From RI-153 sp963721725 (GTDB lineage: Bacteria; Chloroflexota; Anaerolineae; Caldilineales; Caldilineaceae), in the NCBI GenBank assembly GCA_963721725.1, contig CAVRLX010000009.1:248001-312000 (forward strand): DNA of 64,000 nt, in the 5' to 3' direction. Shown piece by piece: positions 27,802 through 35,960 of this stretch (within the stretch, counting starts at the first letter, position 1; each line of letters opens with the position of its first letter). A model generated the notes under the pieces. That model was given only the letters and a program-made list of their open reading frames with translations. It did not search any database and had not been told where the DNA came from. Position numbers and translations under genes: made by a program.

Positions 27802-29343
27802 ATGCGCTACCCTCCATTGTCACACTGCACACTTTTGTTGATACTGCTTCTCGTCGGAGCTACCTTGCGCCTCGCCGCGCTGGATGCCAAACCGCTCTGG
27901 CTGGATGAAGCCTTCAGCCTCTGGCTCGCCAGTCACCCCAGCCCCGCATTGCTCAGTTGGCTCGTCCGCATCGACCAACATCCGCCGCTCTACTATCTGC
28001 TCCTGCGCGGCTGGGTTGCCCTGGCTGGGGATAGCGCGCTAGCCGTGCGCCTGCTCTCCGCCTTTGCCAGCATCGCCACCCTGCCCATTTTCTATGCCTT
28101 GACCCATCGCCTCACCCAAAACCGAACCATTGCCCTGATTGCGCTGGCCTTGCTCACCGTCTCGCCCTTCCACATCCACTATGCCCAGGAAGCGCGCATG
28201 TACGCGCTGCTCACGCTGCTCGTGGTAGCAACAATAGCCGGTGGTCGGCGACATCAAATTCCCCCTTCCCCCTTTCTCCAAGCCGCCGCCATGCTTACCC
28301 ACAACGTGGCCGCCGTTTTTTTGCCACTCGTTCTCAACGTCACGGCGTTCGTTCTGTGGCGTAGCCAGCGCCCAGCCTTTCCCGTTCGGCGCTGGCTCGT
28401 GGGACAAGGGATTGCGCTGCTCCTCTGGCTCCCCTGGGCGTGGCCTTTTGTCATTCAATCTGCAGGCGTGGATCGCCGTTTCTGGCTGAAACCTCCCACC
28501 CTCGCCGATGTGTGGACAGCGTTGCAAACCTTCGTCTTCGACTTTTTACCAGCGGCGTTTCCACTGGCCGATCTATGGCTGATCATCTACATTGGGTTGG
28601 TTGTTTGGGGAGCATGGCAACTGCGCCGTCAACCGCTGTGGCCGTTATTACTGCTCTGGCTAGGGCTGCCGGTTGTGGGATTACTGCTGATCAGTCTGCG
28701 CCGCCCGCTTTTTCACCCGCCGTCCCTACTGTGGATGTCGCCACCCTTTTTGATCTGGCTGGCCGCGGGGCTGGGCTGGCTGTACAAGCGACAACGGGGT
28801 CTGGCGGGCGTGCTCTTGGCGGGGTTGCTTCTGCTCAACAGCGTGGCTCTGCGAGGATATTACGCGGATTTTCACAAAGAAGCCTGGGACGAAGCCGCCG
28901 CCTATGTCGCCGCCCATGCCAGGGCCGACGATCTGCTACTTTTCAACGCCACCTGGGTGCAGATCCCGTTTGACTATTACTTTCGGGAAAGCGGGCTGGC
29001 GCTGGAGGAGCGCGGCCTGCCTGTGGATCTTTTCGACCGCGGCGAACTTGAACCCTCCATGACCGCCGCCGATCTGCCCCGCTTGCGCAATCTCATCGCA
29101 AACCGCGACGGCGTCTGGCTGATCTACTCCCATGACTGGTTCACCGACCCACAGCGGCTAATCCCAGCCGCGCTGGCCCAGGAAATGACACTGCAAAAGG
29201 CGATAACGTTCACAGGCATTCGGCTGCTACGTTACCGTCGCATCGGCTCCACCACCAGCCAATCAATCTCCAGCCACTGTGTCTCGGCTTTGCCCACCAA
29301 CCCATGTCGGATCTCCCCCTGCGGCGTCACCACCATCAACTGA
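27802..29343 (+). CDS. Membrane glycosyltransferase, GT39/ArnT-like
   Basis: This multi-helix protein begins with a TM helix and KPLWLDEAFSLWLASH, whose acidic residue sits in the DE motif of dolichyl-phosphate-mannose-type transferases, then HPPLYYLLLRGW. About 9-11 helices follow, and then a C-terminal soluble domain. It would transfer a sugar from a lipid carrier to protein or lipid outside the membrane. A short heptamer repeat lies in frame at 28257-28280. The last 37 residues (after RRIGST) overlap the convergent gene and look non-conserved, so a frameshift near 29240 may have removed the true end. Confidence 0.82.
   Translation: MRYPPLSHCTLLLILLLVGATLRLAALDAKPLWLDEAFSLWLASHPSPALLSWLVRIDQHPPLYYLLLRGWVALAGDSALAVRLLSAFASIATLPIFYALTHRLTQNRTIALIALALLTVSPFHIHYAQEARMYALLTLLVVATIAGGRRHQIPPSPFLQAAAMLTHNVAAVFLPLVLNVTAFVLWRSQRPAFPVRRWLVGQGIALLLWLPWAWPFVIQSAGVDRRFWLKPPTLADVWTALQTFVFDFLPAAFPLADLWLIIYIGLVVWGAWQLRRQPLWPLLLLWLGLPVVGLLLISLRRPLFHPPSLLWMSPPFLIWLAAGLGWLYKRQRGLAGVLLAGLLLLNSVALRGYYADFHKEAWDEAAAYVAAHARADDLLLFNATWVQIPFDYYFRESGLALEERGLPVDLFDRGELEPSMTAADLPRLRNLIANRDGVWLIYSHDWFTDPQRLIPAALAQEMTLQKAITFTGIRLLRYRRIGSTTSQSISSHCVSALPTNPCRISPCGVTTIN
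28257..28280. repeat. Heptamer repeat inside the glycosyltransferase gene
   Basis: TTCCCCC is repeated twice and followed by TTTCTCC. It lies in frame and encodes the soluble stretch IPPSPFLQ between two membrane segments. Confidence 0.5.
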
Positions 29344-30042
29344 TTGTCCAGCCAGATCACCAGCCCTAGTGGGCCACACGGCGGGGTATCACAGCGTAAC
29401 ACCGTGCGCCCATCCACGCTGAAGTGGGCCGTTTGCTCCCCCCATTCCAGATGATAAACATGCCACGCTGCCATCGGTGCGTGAATCAGCCGTTCGCTCA
29501 CCCGCATCGCCCGCTGGGCAATCGGCCACAGCGCACGATAGAGAGGGCGGATGTGCATCAATGGCACAGCCAATGGCACAGTGGGCAACAGCGCCAGAAA
29601 AGGCCAACCGCTGGCGTCAATCGTGGCGGCTTTCCAGCCCCAGCCCGGCGTGTCAGCGTGCAGTTTCATGTTGGACGGCGGTGCCGCGTGGAAACCAGAT
29701 GGCCCTCGGCAACGCCGGCAGGCGCCGTTCGCTCATGGCAAAGGGATCGTTCCAAAAGCCAAACCCCGCTGTGCCCGTCAGCGTGGGGCCAGGCATAGAT
29801 TCGTGCGCGCCGGGGTGCGAAAAGCGCGCCCGCAGCGTCAGTCGGAGCGGTGGCCGCCACGGAAAGCGATGGCGGGCCAGTCCTTGATAATCATCGATCT
29901 GGGCGTTGGTGTAGGCTGCGCGGGAAGTGAGGCTGCTGTTGATCAGCCGCAGTGTGTGCGTCTGGGCCAGAGTGCCCGCACCGGTGATGTGGGTGCGCCA
30001 GGGGGAGGCCAGCGGGTGATCAAAGCGGGTGTGACGAGCCAT
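29232..30042 (-). CDS. Concanavalin-like beta-sandwich protein, unknown function (frameshifted)
   Basis: Two overlapping frames (30042 to about 29671, then to 29232) form one product of about 270 residues. The first part has GTAGFGFWNDPFA and the second part WHVYHLEWGEQTAHFSVDGRTVL and GLVIWLDNQ, a pattern of GH16/LamG-like jelly-roll domains. The catalytic acid motif of GH16 is not present, so an enzyme role is doubtful. The break matches an extra C in CC. It overlaps the end of the methyltransferase gene by 23 bases and the convergent glycosyltransferase by 112. Confidence 0.6.
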
Positions 30043-30667
30043 GCGCTTTTTCCGCAACCGTCACAACCGCCTGCATTGGGCCTGTGCCGATCTCGTGACG
30101 GCTAATCTGAAAATGGGCGGCAAGAGCGCTTTCATGGCAGCGCGCAGCCCCTGGATTTGCTGGAAAGAGCAGTCGCAAGAGTGGGCGCAGCAGTGGATGA
30201 TTCGTCACCAACTGCGCATCTACTATCACCAGTCGCCCCCCTGGTGAAAGTATCCGCTCAACCTCCCGGTGGGTGATGGCCTGTAACACAAACTCCGCCG
30301 GAAAGGTCATCACCACCGTGTCGAAGCTTTCGTCGGCAAAGGGCAGCCGTTGGGCAATGGCTTGGATGCGCGGCACTTTGGTATGTCGCCGTTGCAGTTT
30401 GTCCGCTGTGATCCTGTGCATGGCCGCCGAGGCATCCAGCCCCACCGTACGTTCTGCCTTGACCGCCAGCAGATAGAGCAGTTCACCCGTGCCAAAGCCG
30501 ATCTCCAGCACCCGCTCCCCCTGGACAAACCCCAGCGCCGAACGCCGCCAGCGATCCCACTGGCCGAAACTGACAAGCCAACTGACCAGATCATAAAACG
30601 GGGCCAGTTCGTTGTAGAGAAGATGGTAAAGTGTGCGGTAAAAACGGCGGATCAGCGGCGCGATCAT
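30020..30667 (-). CDS. Class I SAM-dependent methyltransferase
   Basis: The 215-residue protein has motif I VLEIGFGTGELLYLL, motif II acidic TVGLDAS, and FADESFDTVVMTFP at motif IV, as in UbiE/BioC-like small-molecule methyltransferases. The ATG overlaps the stop of the preceding DUF4058 gene. The substrate cannot be predicted. Neighbours are a lectin-like protein and a glycosyltransferase, so a surface-lipid or sugar role is possible but unsupported. Confidence 0.9.
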   Translation of the reverse strand: MIAPLIRRFYRTLYHLLYNELAPFYDLVSWLVSFGQWDRWRRSALGFVQGERVLEIGFGTGELLYLLAVKAERTVGLDASAAMHRITADKLQRRHTKVPRIQAIAQRLPFADESFDTVVMTFPAEFVLQAITHREVERILSPGGRLVIVDAQLVTNHPLLRPLLRLLFPANPGAARCHESALAAHFQISRHEIGTGPMQAVVTVAEKAHGSSHPL

Positions 30668-31113
30668 AGGATATCAACGGCGGCGACAAGCGCTTCTGTC
30701 CAGGCTGTATGCGCCGCGGGGAGCGGCGGCACAGGCGGCTGCGTATAGTCCAAGCGCAGATCAAAGCGGGCACGGTTGCAGAGGGCGTGAAGCACCTCAT
30801 TGAGGGGTAGCGTCGCTTCGTCTTCGCCCTTTTGCAGCGGCACGGGGATTTCGGGGATGGGCTGGCGAAGGTCAAACGTGTAAAGTTGAGCATGAGGGCG
30901 CTGCCAGCCGCGGCTTACCAAAACGCGATAATCGCTGGTCACCGGGGTTCCCACCACCGTCATCGGCTCTCCGCTGCGCAGCAGATAGTCATGGGGCGCA
31001 ACCTGGGACGAAAGTTCATCGCGGATAGCCGCAATCAGGCTGTTATGCACATCCGGCCAGAGCGACGGGTGTTCTAGATAGGGATCCATGCCCGGAAAGG
31101 GTGGTCGAATCAT
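30664..31113 (-). CDS. DUF4058 protein, internally shortened
   Basis: It starts with the family hallmark FPGMDPYLEHPSLWPDVHNSLIAAI (in part) and ends with DYTQPPVPPLPAAHTAW, also conserved. The family is normally about 230-260 residues. Here about 100 residues between the start and RPHAQLYTFDLRQPIP are missing without loss of frame. It may be a domain-deletion remnant. Function unknown; the family is common in Chloroflexota and cyanobacteria. Confidence 0.8.
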   Translation of the reverse strand: MIRPPFPGMDPYLEHPSLWPDVHNSLIAAIRDELSSQVAPHDYLLRSGEPMTVVGTPVTSDYRVLVSRGWQRPHAQLYTFDLRQPIPEIPVPLQKGEDEATLPLNEVLHALCNRARFDLRLDYTQPPVPPLPAAHTAWTEALVAAVDIL

Positions 31114-31128
31114 CGTGCTATCTCCCTT

Positions 31129-31758
31129 CTAAACCGCAAAGATTTCCGCCACGGGAATGGCTGCTTCAGCAAAGCGACCGATGGTGATAACGTCTTCATC
31201 CAAAAAAATACCTGCCAGCCGATAACTATCCCCGTCAAGAAGGTAAAGTTCGATGGCGTGGTTGTCCGGTTCCAGCAGCCACACTTCTGGAATACCCGAT
31301 TGCGCATAGCGCGGTAGTTTGTGATGCCGATCGGCGTGCGCAGTGCTGGGCGAGAGAATTTCGATAGCGAGATCCGGTGCGCCGTGGATCCGGCGTTCGC
31401 CAATCAACTCACCCACGCGCTCGGCAGCAATAAAGATGAGATCCGGCTGCACCATGCGTTGCATCGGCCAGAGTTCCACATCCAGCGGAGCAGGCAAGAA
31501 ACGGCCTAATCGATTCTGCCAAATGTATACGCCCAAAAGACGCATTAGATTTTCGATGATAATTTGATGAATCGGTCTGGGCGCTGGTGACATGATAATA
31601 ACTCCGTCCAAAAATTCTACCCGCATCTGGGCATGTTCTTCGACCGCCACCAAATAGTCTTCATAGGTTTTATCGGCAAGAAAGACCTGTGCCTCTGTGT
31701 TCGCCACATCTGGCTCAGCCACATTTGGCACAGCCATTGTTGTAGGTGAGATTGCCAT
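31129..31758 (-). CDS. Uma2-family (DUF820) nuclease-fold protein
   Basis: The 209-residue protein has YEDYLVAVEEHAQMRVEFLDGVIIMSP and DLAIEILSPSTAHADRHHKLPRYAQSGIPEVWLLEPD (listed in parts). The acidic residues and the E.LSP motif form the restriction-endonuclease-like PD-(D/E)xK core. Uma2 proteins are abundant in cyanobacteria and Chloroflexota; a nuclease role is predicted, not shown. It precedes the DUF4058 gene by 15 bases, a common family neighbourhood. Confidence 0.9.
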   Translation of the reverse strand: MAISPTTMAVPNVAEPDVANTEAQVFLADKTYEDYLVAVEEHAQMRVEFLDGVIIMSPAPRPIHQIIIENLMRLLGVYIWQNRLGRFLPAPLDVELWPMQRMVQPDLIFIAAERVGELIGERRIHGAPDLAIEILSPSTAHADRHHKLPRYAQSGIPEVWLLEPDNHAIELYLLDGDSYRLAGIFLDEDVITIGRFAEAAIPVAEIFAV

Positions 31759-31832
31759 CGCTTGCGTTCCTTTCGCTATCTAATTGACGCCATTGTAACA
31801 ACGGGGCTCAGGGGCGTCAACGTGATAAAAAA

Positions 31833-31863
31833 AGTGCATGGGTGGAGTCTCCACCCATGCACT
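31833..31863 (-). terminator. Terminator of aldo/keto reductase gene
   Basis: AGTGCATGGGTGGA (833-846) pairs perfectly with TCCACCCATGCACT (850-863). On the minus strand it is followed by seven U. It is placed 29 bases after the stop at 31892. Confidence 0.9.
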
Positions 31864-31891
31864 CAAACTGCTTTTTAGACCGCTGTCGTGC

Positions 31892-32758
31892 TTAAGCGAA
31901 GAGCGAACTCATCATCTTCTCTTTAAGCATCTCGCTCATATCGGCATCGCTGGGGCGCTCGCCACTGTAGCGGCTGGCGGCGTCCAACACCCGTGGCAGC
32001 AGGTGAATATCGCCCACAGTGTTGATGAAGATATCGTCACGCGCCATCAACCAGTGAATCGCCCGATCAATGTCGGCTTGCTCTTCCAGCGGCTCGTACC
32101 ACGTGGCGGCGCGGCGCTCTTGGCTGCCCCACGGACCGCGCATAATCGACTTAATGGTCTGGATGGCAATGCCACGCTTTGTGGCAAGTTCCACCACCCG
32201 TTCAAAGTCTTGGGCATATTTACCATTTTGCGACATCACAAAGTTCCACGGCAACAAGATCGAGTCGAAATCAAACTGTTGCAGACTGCGATAGTGCATG
32301 GAGGGGATGTTCAGACCGTGGCCGGTGACCCCGATGAAGCGAACCAACCCCTCATCGCGCGCTTCAATCGCCGCTTCCAGCGCGCCATTTTCGCCCAGCG
32401 CCTCGTCCCACTCGTCGGGGTGGCCCAGATTGTGAAGTTGGATCAAGTCAAAGTTATCCACGCGCATCCGTTCCAGCGAGCGGTGGATTTCCTCCCGCGC
32501 CTTTTCATAACCACGCTCGCCCGTCTTCGTTGCCAAAAAGAACTGGTTGCGGTACTTCTCCATCCACGGCCCCAGCCGTTCCTCAGCGCCGCCATAGCTG
32601 GCCGCGGTGTCAATGTGATTGACCCCGTATTCCATAATCGTTTCCATCATCTGGTCGGCCTCTTTTTGGGTGACTCGACCCAGCGCGGCGGCCCCAAACA
32701 GGGTAACCGTGCTCATGTGTCCAGTGCGACCAAAGGGACGTTTTTCAATGCTTGGCAT
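31892..32758 (-). CDS. Aldo/keto reductase
   Basis: The 288-residue barrel enzyme has the catalytic set Asp in GVNHIDTAASYG, Tyr in that same motif, Lys in FLATKTG and His in LIQLHNLG. The C-terminal IHLLPRVLDAA suggests a loosely related subfamily that lacks the usual NADP phosphate motif. It should reduce aldehydes or ketones. The 5' region carries a tandem 17-base repeat. A second family member lies at 35950-36975, with 35-40 percent similarity at most by eye. Confidence 0.88.
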   Translation of the reverse strand: MPSIEKRPFGRTGHMSTVTLFGAAALGRVTQKEADQMMETIMEYGVNHIDTAASYGGAEERLGPWMEKYRNQFFLATKTGERGYEKAREEIHRSLERMRVDNFDLIQLHNLGHPDEWDEALGENGALEAAIEARDEGLVRFIGVTGHGLNIPSMHYRSLQQFDFDSILLPWNFVMSQNGKYAQDFERVVELATKRGIAIQTIKSIMRGPWGSQERRAATWYEPLEEQADIDRAIHWLMARDDIFINTVGDIHLLPRVLDAASRYSGERPSDADMSEMLKEKMMSSLFA

Positions 32759-32772
32759 GGGATGACTCCTTT

Positions 32773-32806
32773 TGTAGAGAGAATAAAGGTGTAGAGAGAA
32801 TAAAGG
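32773..32806. repeat. Tandem 17-bp duplication upstream of aldo/keto reductase
   Basis: TGTAGAGAGAATAAAGG occurs twice in a row, in the leader of the minus-strand gene that starts at 32758. It would double any promoter or operator element there. Confidence 0.8.
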
Positions 32807-32826
32807 TGAATCGGTTGCAATAACGG

Positions 32827-34101
32827 TTAGGCATGTTGCCTATTGCCTATTGCGTAATTGTTCATCTGTGGTTCTAAAAATTGTCGATGTGCAGCGACAT
32901 GGACAGCATCATAGATCAGGCGCACAGGTACGCCGCTGGCTTCGGCCAAAGTGCGGCAATCTTCATATTCTGGCATTGCGCCCACCAGTTCCTCACCCAC
33001 CCACTTGAGCTTCACCCGTGCCGTGCCGTGAACCGTCTCCACGCTGCGGATCTCACGGCGGGCAATGTGACGATGCATCGTCTGCACCCGCACGCCAAGT
33101 GTTGTCGTTTCACGTAGAATTAATGTTGCCAATGCCGCTTCCATCTCTGCCGGGGCCAAGACACTGAACATCACCGCCGGGCGATTCTTCTTCATGCCAA
33201 TCGGCGTCGTCCACACATCCAGCGCACCCGCCGCAAAGAGCCGCTCACTCACCGCCCCGTAAAACTCTGGGTTCATGTCGTCAATGTTGGTCTCCAACAT
33301 CACAACTTTTTGATCCGCAGATTCGCACAGATTTTTTTCAGAAAGCTCTATCCTCTTCTCTGCGCTCTTTGCGCTCTCTGCGGTGAAATCTCCCAGCCAC
33401 AGCCGTGCCACATTCGGCCACTCGAACTCTTTTTGACCCGCCCCATAGCCGATCCGGCTCAATGTCAGAGCGGGCTGCTGAAACGTTGCCAACTCCGCCA
33501 ACAGCGCCGCGCCCGTGGGCGTCACCAACTCCCCGGGACCGGGAGCCGGTCGTGTCGGCGCGTTGGCAGCGCTCAATACCTCCAACGTCGCCGGCGCGGG
33601 CAGTGGAATCCGCCCGTGTTGGGTTTTGGCCCATCCATGCCCCAGCGGCAGCGGCGAGGCGTACAACTCTGCGATGCCTAGTTCGTGTAACCCCGCGCAG
33701 ACGCCCACAATGTCCACAATGGCGTCTAGCGCGCCCACCTCATGAAAATGGATCGCTTCCGGCGTGGTGTTGTGGACCCTGGCTTCGGCGGCGGCAAGGC
33801 GAGTAAATACCGCCACCGCGCGTGCCTTGATCACCTCTGGCAAATCGGCAGATCCAATAATCTCGCGCACATCGCTAAGATGGCGGTGGGCATCGCCCTC
33901 GCTCACGTTGACATGCACCAGCGTCGCCCGCAACGGCCCGCGCATCACCGTCTCGGCGCGGATCTGCCACAAATCGGGTGGCAAATGCAGTGCTTCCACC
34001 GTGACATGCAGACGCTCGACCGGCCAACCGGCATCCACCAAACAGCCCAAAAAGATGTCACCGGAAATACCGGATGGGGTGTCGAGGTAAGCGAGAGTCA
34101 C
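32827..34101 (-). CDS. larC: LarC, nickel insertion protein for nickel-pincer cofactor (NPN) biosynthesis
   Basis: The start is GTG at 34101, after AGAAAGG, giving MTLAYLDTPSGISGDIFLG, the standard LarC start. The N-terminal LarC1 part includes EAIHFHEVGALDAIVDIVG, and the C-terminal LarC2 part starts near VVMLETNIDDMNPE. In Lactobacillus plantarum LarC needs a ribosomal frameshift between the two parts; here they are in one frame. About 20 residues of repeat-derived sequence (AESAKSAEKRIELSEKN) sit exactly at this junction. It acts with LarB and LarE to insert Ni into the cofactor of LarA-type racemases. No larA is in the window. Confidence 0.93.
   Translation of the reverse strand: MTLAYLDTPSGISGDIFLGCLVDAGWPVERLHVTVEALHLPPDLWQIRAETVMRGPLRATLVHVNVSEGDAHRHLSDVREIIGSADLPEVIKARAVAVFTRLAAAEARVHNTTPEAIHFHEVGALDAIVDIVGVCAGLHELGIAELYASPLPLGHGWAKTQHGRIPLPAPATLEVLSAANAPTRPAPGPGELVTPTGAALLAELATFQQPALTLSRIGYGAGQKEFEWPNVARLWLGDFTAESAKSAEKRIELSEKNLCESADQKVVMLETNIDDMNPEFYGAVSERLFAAGALDVWTTPIGMKKNRPAVMFSVLAPAEMEAALATLILRETTTLGVRVQTMHRHIARREIRSVETVHGTARVKLKWVGEELVGAMPEYEDCRTLAEASGVPVRLIYDAVHVAAHRQFLEPQMNNYAIGNRQHA
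33301..33392. repeat. Nine-base word repeat inside larC
   Basis: TCTCTGCGC, TCTTTGCGC and TCTCTGCGG follow each other at 33351-33385, and CCGCAGATT/CGCACAGATT at 33313-33334. The block is in frame and lies between the LarC1 and LarC2 domains. Confidence 0.65.
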
Positions 34102-34129
34102 ACAGTAACCTTTCTGATTTGGATGGAGT

Positions 34130-34250
34130 GAAGACGATAGACGAACGACGAACGAATAGTCTCTAGATTTCAGACTTTTGTGGCCCATTGACGAAAAATG
34201 ATGCCGATGACATACTCCTGCACTTAACGTTCGTCTTTCGTCTGCCGCCT
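34130..34250. repeat. GACGAAC heptamer arms between larE and larC
   Basis: GACGATA, GACGAAC, GACGAAC on the left (34130-34160) face the inverted words GTTCGTC, TTTCGTC on the right (34229-34243). The right arm starts right after the larE stop. The whole larE-larC gap of 147 bases is this structure. Confidence 0.65.
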
Positions 34251-35106
34251 AATTTGCCATCAACTCCGCCACCGAGATCAGCGCGCCGTTGCCGTTGTTG
34301 GCGCTGTTCAGCGAGCCGCTCTTGAAGCCAGCCAGATCCAGCGTGACAAAGCGATAGCCACTGGCTTTGACGCCGTTGACCAACGTTTCATGGTGGACCA
34401 GCGCCTTGGGGAACTCGTCCACGGGCAGCTCGATGCGGGCGATCTCGTTGTGATGGCGCACGCGGAACTGGCGAAAACCCAGATCGACCAGCACATCCTC
34501 GGCGGCTTCGATCTGGCGCAATAAATCAGGCGTAATCGGCGTGCCGTGCGGCACTCGCGACGACAGGCAGGCCATGGCCGGTTTATCCCACACGGGCAAG
34601 CCTACGTGATGGGCAATGGCGCGCACATCAGCTTTACTAATATTGGCCTCCACCAGCGGCGAACGCACACCGCGCTCGCGCGCCGCTGTAATGCCAGGGC
34701 GCACGTCACCCAGATCGCTGGTATTGGTCCCGTCCATCACCACGCCCCAATCTTCGGTCAACAGCACTTGTTTAAGCCGGTTATGCAACTCCGACTTGCA
34801 GAAATAGCAGCGGTTGTTGGGGTTGGCCGCGTAGTTCTCGTCCAGATATTCCTCGGTGTTGACCAACCGATAGGGCACGCCCAGTTGTTCGGCCAACTTC
34901 ACGGCGTCGCGCATTTCACGCGCCGGGTAGGAGGGCGAAACGCCGATACAGGCCAGAGCGTTTTCGCCCAATTCCTGATAAGCCACTGCCATTACCAGCG
35001 CACTGTCTACGCCGCCGGAATAGGCGACCAGCACCGAGCCACACGCTTTCAAAATGGCGCGCAGCGATTCTAGTTTTTGTGAAGTCTCATATGTAAAGTC
35101 GCTCAT
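34249..35106 (-). CDS. larE: LarE, ATP-dependent sacrificial sulfur transferase
   Basis: The 285-residue protein has the PP-loop AYSGGVDSALV for adenylation of the carboxylate. It has NRCYFCKSEL (Cys100, Cys103) and Cys180 in PAMACLSSR, at the position of the sulfur-donating Cys176 of the Lactobacillus enzyme. The start at MSDFTYETSQ (35106) matches the family; an ATG two codons earlier is also possible. It follows larB by 34 bases, and larC lies downstream. It makes the thiocarboxylates of the pincer cofactor. Confidence 0.93.
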   Translation of the reverse strand: MSDFTYETSQKLESLRAILKACGSVLVAYSGGVDSALVMAVAYQELGENALACIGVSPSYPAREMRDAVKLAEQLGVPYRLVNTEEYLDENYAANPNNRCYFCKSELHNRLKQVLLTEDWGVVMDGTNTSDLGDVRPGITAARERGVRSPLVEANISKADVRAIAHHVGLPVWDKPAMACLSSRVPHGTPITPDLLRQIEAAEDVLVDLGFRQFRVRHHNEIARIELPVDEFPKALVHHETLVNGVKASGYRFVTLDLAGFKSGSLNSANNGNGALISVAELMAN

Positions 35107-35140
35107 GTCCATCCTGTCTAATTTACGGGTCAAGGTACCA

Positions 35141-35907
35141 TTACTTGGCATTAACGATTCTTTGGTTGATCAGCGCCGCCATGTGTCCTGCTCCAAAGCC
35201 ATTGTCAATGTTGACCACGGCTACCCCCGACGCGCAACTGTTGAGCATAGAAAGCAGCGCAGCCACACCGCCAAAACTGGCTCCGTAGCCCACCGACGTC
35301 GGCACGGCGATTACCGGGGCATCGGTGAGACCGCCCACCACACCTGGCCAGCGCACCCTCCATTCCGGCCACGACGACCACAACATTGGCCGTTTGTAGC
35401 GCGGGGATGTGGGGCAGCAGGCGATGCAACCCCGCCACGCCCACGTCGCAGATCTGCTGTGGGCGATGGCCCATGAGATCCAACGTTAAGACGGCTTCTT
35501 CCAGCACAGGCAGATCGCTCGTCCCTGCACAGACGGCGACAACCCCATCATGGCGTGGCTCGTCGGGGGTACGGTCGAGCCAGATGCAACGGGCGCTCTC
35601 ATTGTACCGCAGATCAGGGAGTTGTTGCGAAGCCGCCGCGAAATGTTCGGGCGATGCGCAGCGTCCCCAGCACGCGTGGACCCCGCTCTGCCAGCCGCGC
35701 AGCAATCGCGGCCACCTGGGCGGGCGTCTTGCGCTCACAGTAGATCACCTCGGGGAAGCCATTGCGCAGGCTGCGGTGATGATCCAGCGTGGCGAAGCCT
35801 TCCAGATTTTCAAAAGGCAATGTACGCAGCGCCGACAGCGCCGCATTTATATCGGTTTTGCCACTGGCAACATTATCTAAAAGTAAACGTAACGATTTTT
35901 CTTCCAT
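35141..35907 (-). CDS. larB: LarB, carboxylase/hydrolase of the nickel-pincer cofactor (frameshifted)
   Basis: It reads MEEKSLRLLLDNVASGKTDINAAL in one frame, with GFPEVIYCERKTP; then CAGTSDLPVLEEAVLTL and ADVGVAGLHR-like in a second frame; and PVIAVPTSVGYGASFGGVAALLSMLNSCASG (in part) in a third. The PurE-like core is thus complete across two breaks near 35640 and 35345 (one extra G in AGGTG). The predicted product is about 255 residues. It carboxylates and hydrolyses nicotinic acid adenine dinucleotide to start cofactor synthesis. Confidence 0.87.
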
Positions 35908-35919
35908 AAATTCAACAGA

Positions 35920-35960
35920 TGGGTTTTGCCCAATCTCCTAATCCCTCAATTACCCAATCA
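35920..35960. repeat. GATTGGG-type heptamer repeat spanning a gene end
   Basis: On the minus strand GTGATTG, GGTAATT, GAGGGAT, TAGGAGA and TTGGGC follow each other at about seven-base steps. They run from the last codons of the aldo/keto reductase gene into the intergenic region. Similar words occur at 41134-41154. Confidence 0.55.

Noticed and set aside
34249..35151. Earlier start of LarE at 35151
   Set aside because: The family begins at MSDF-like sequence. The 15 extra residues are not conserved in type and have no better ribosome site.
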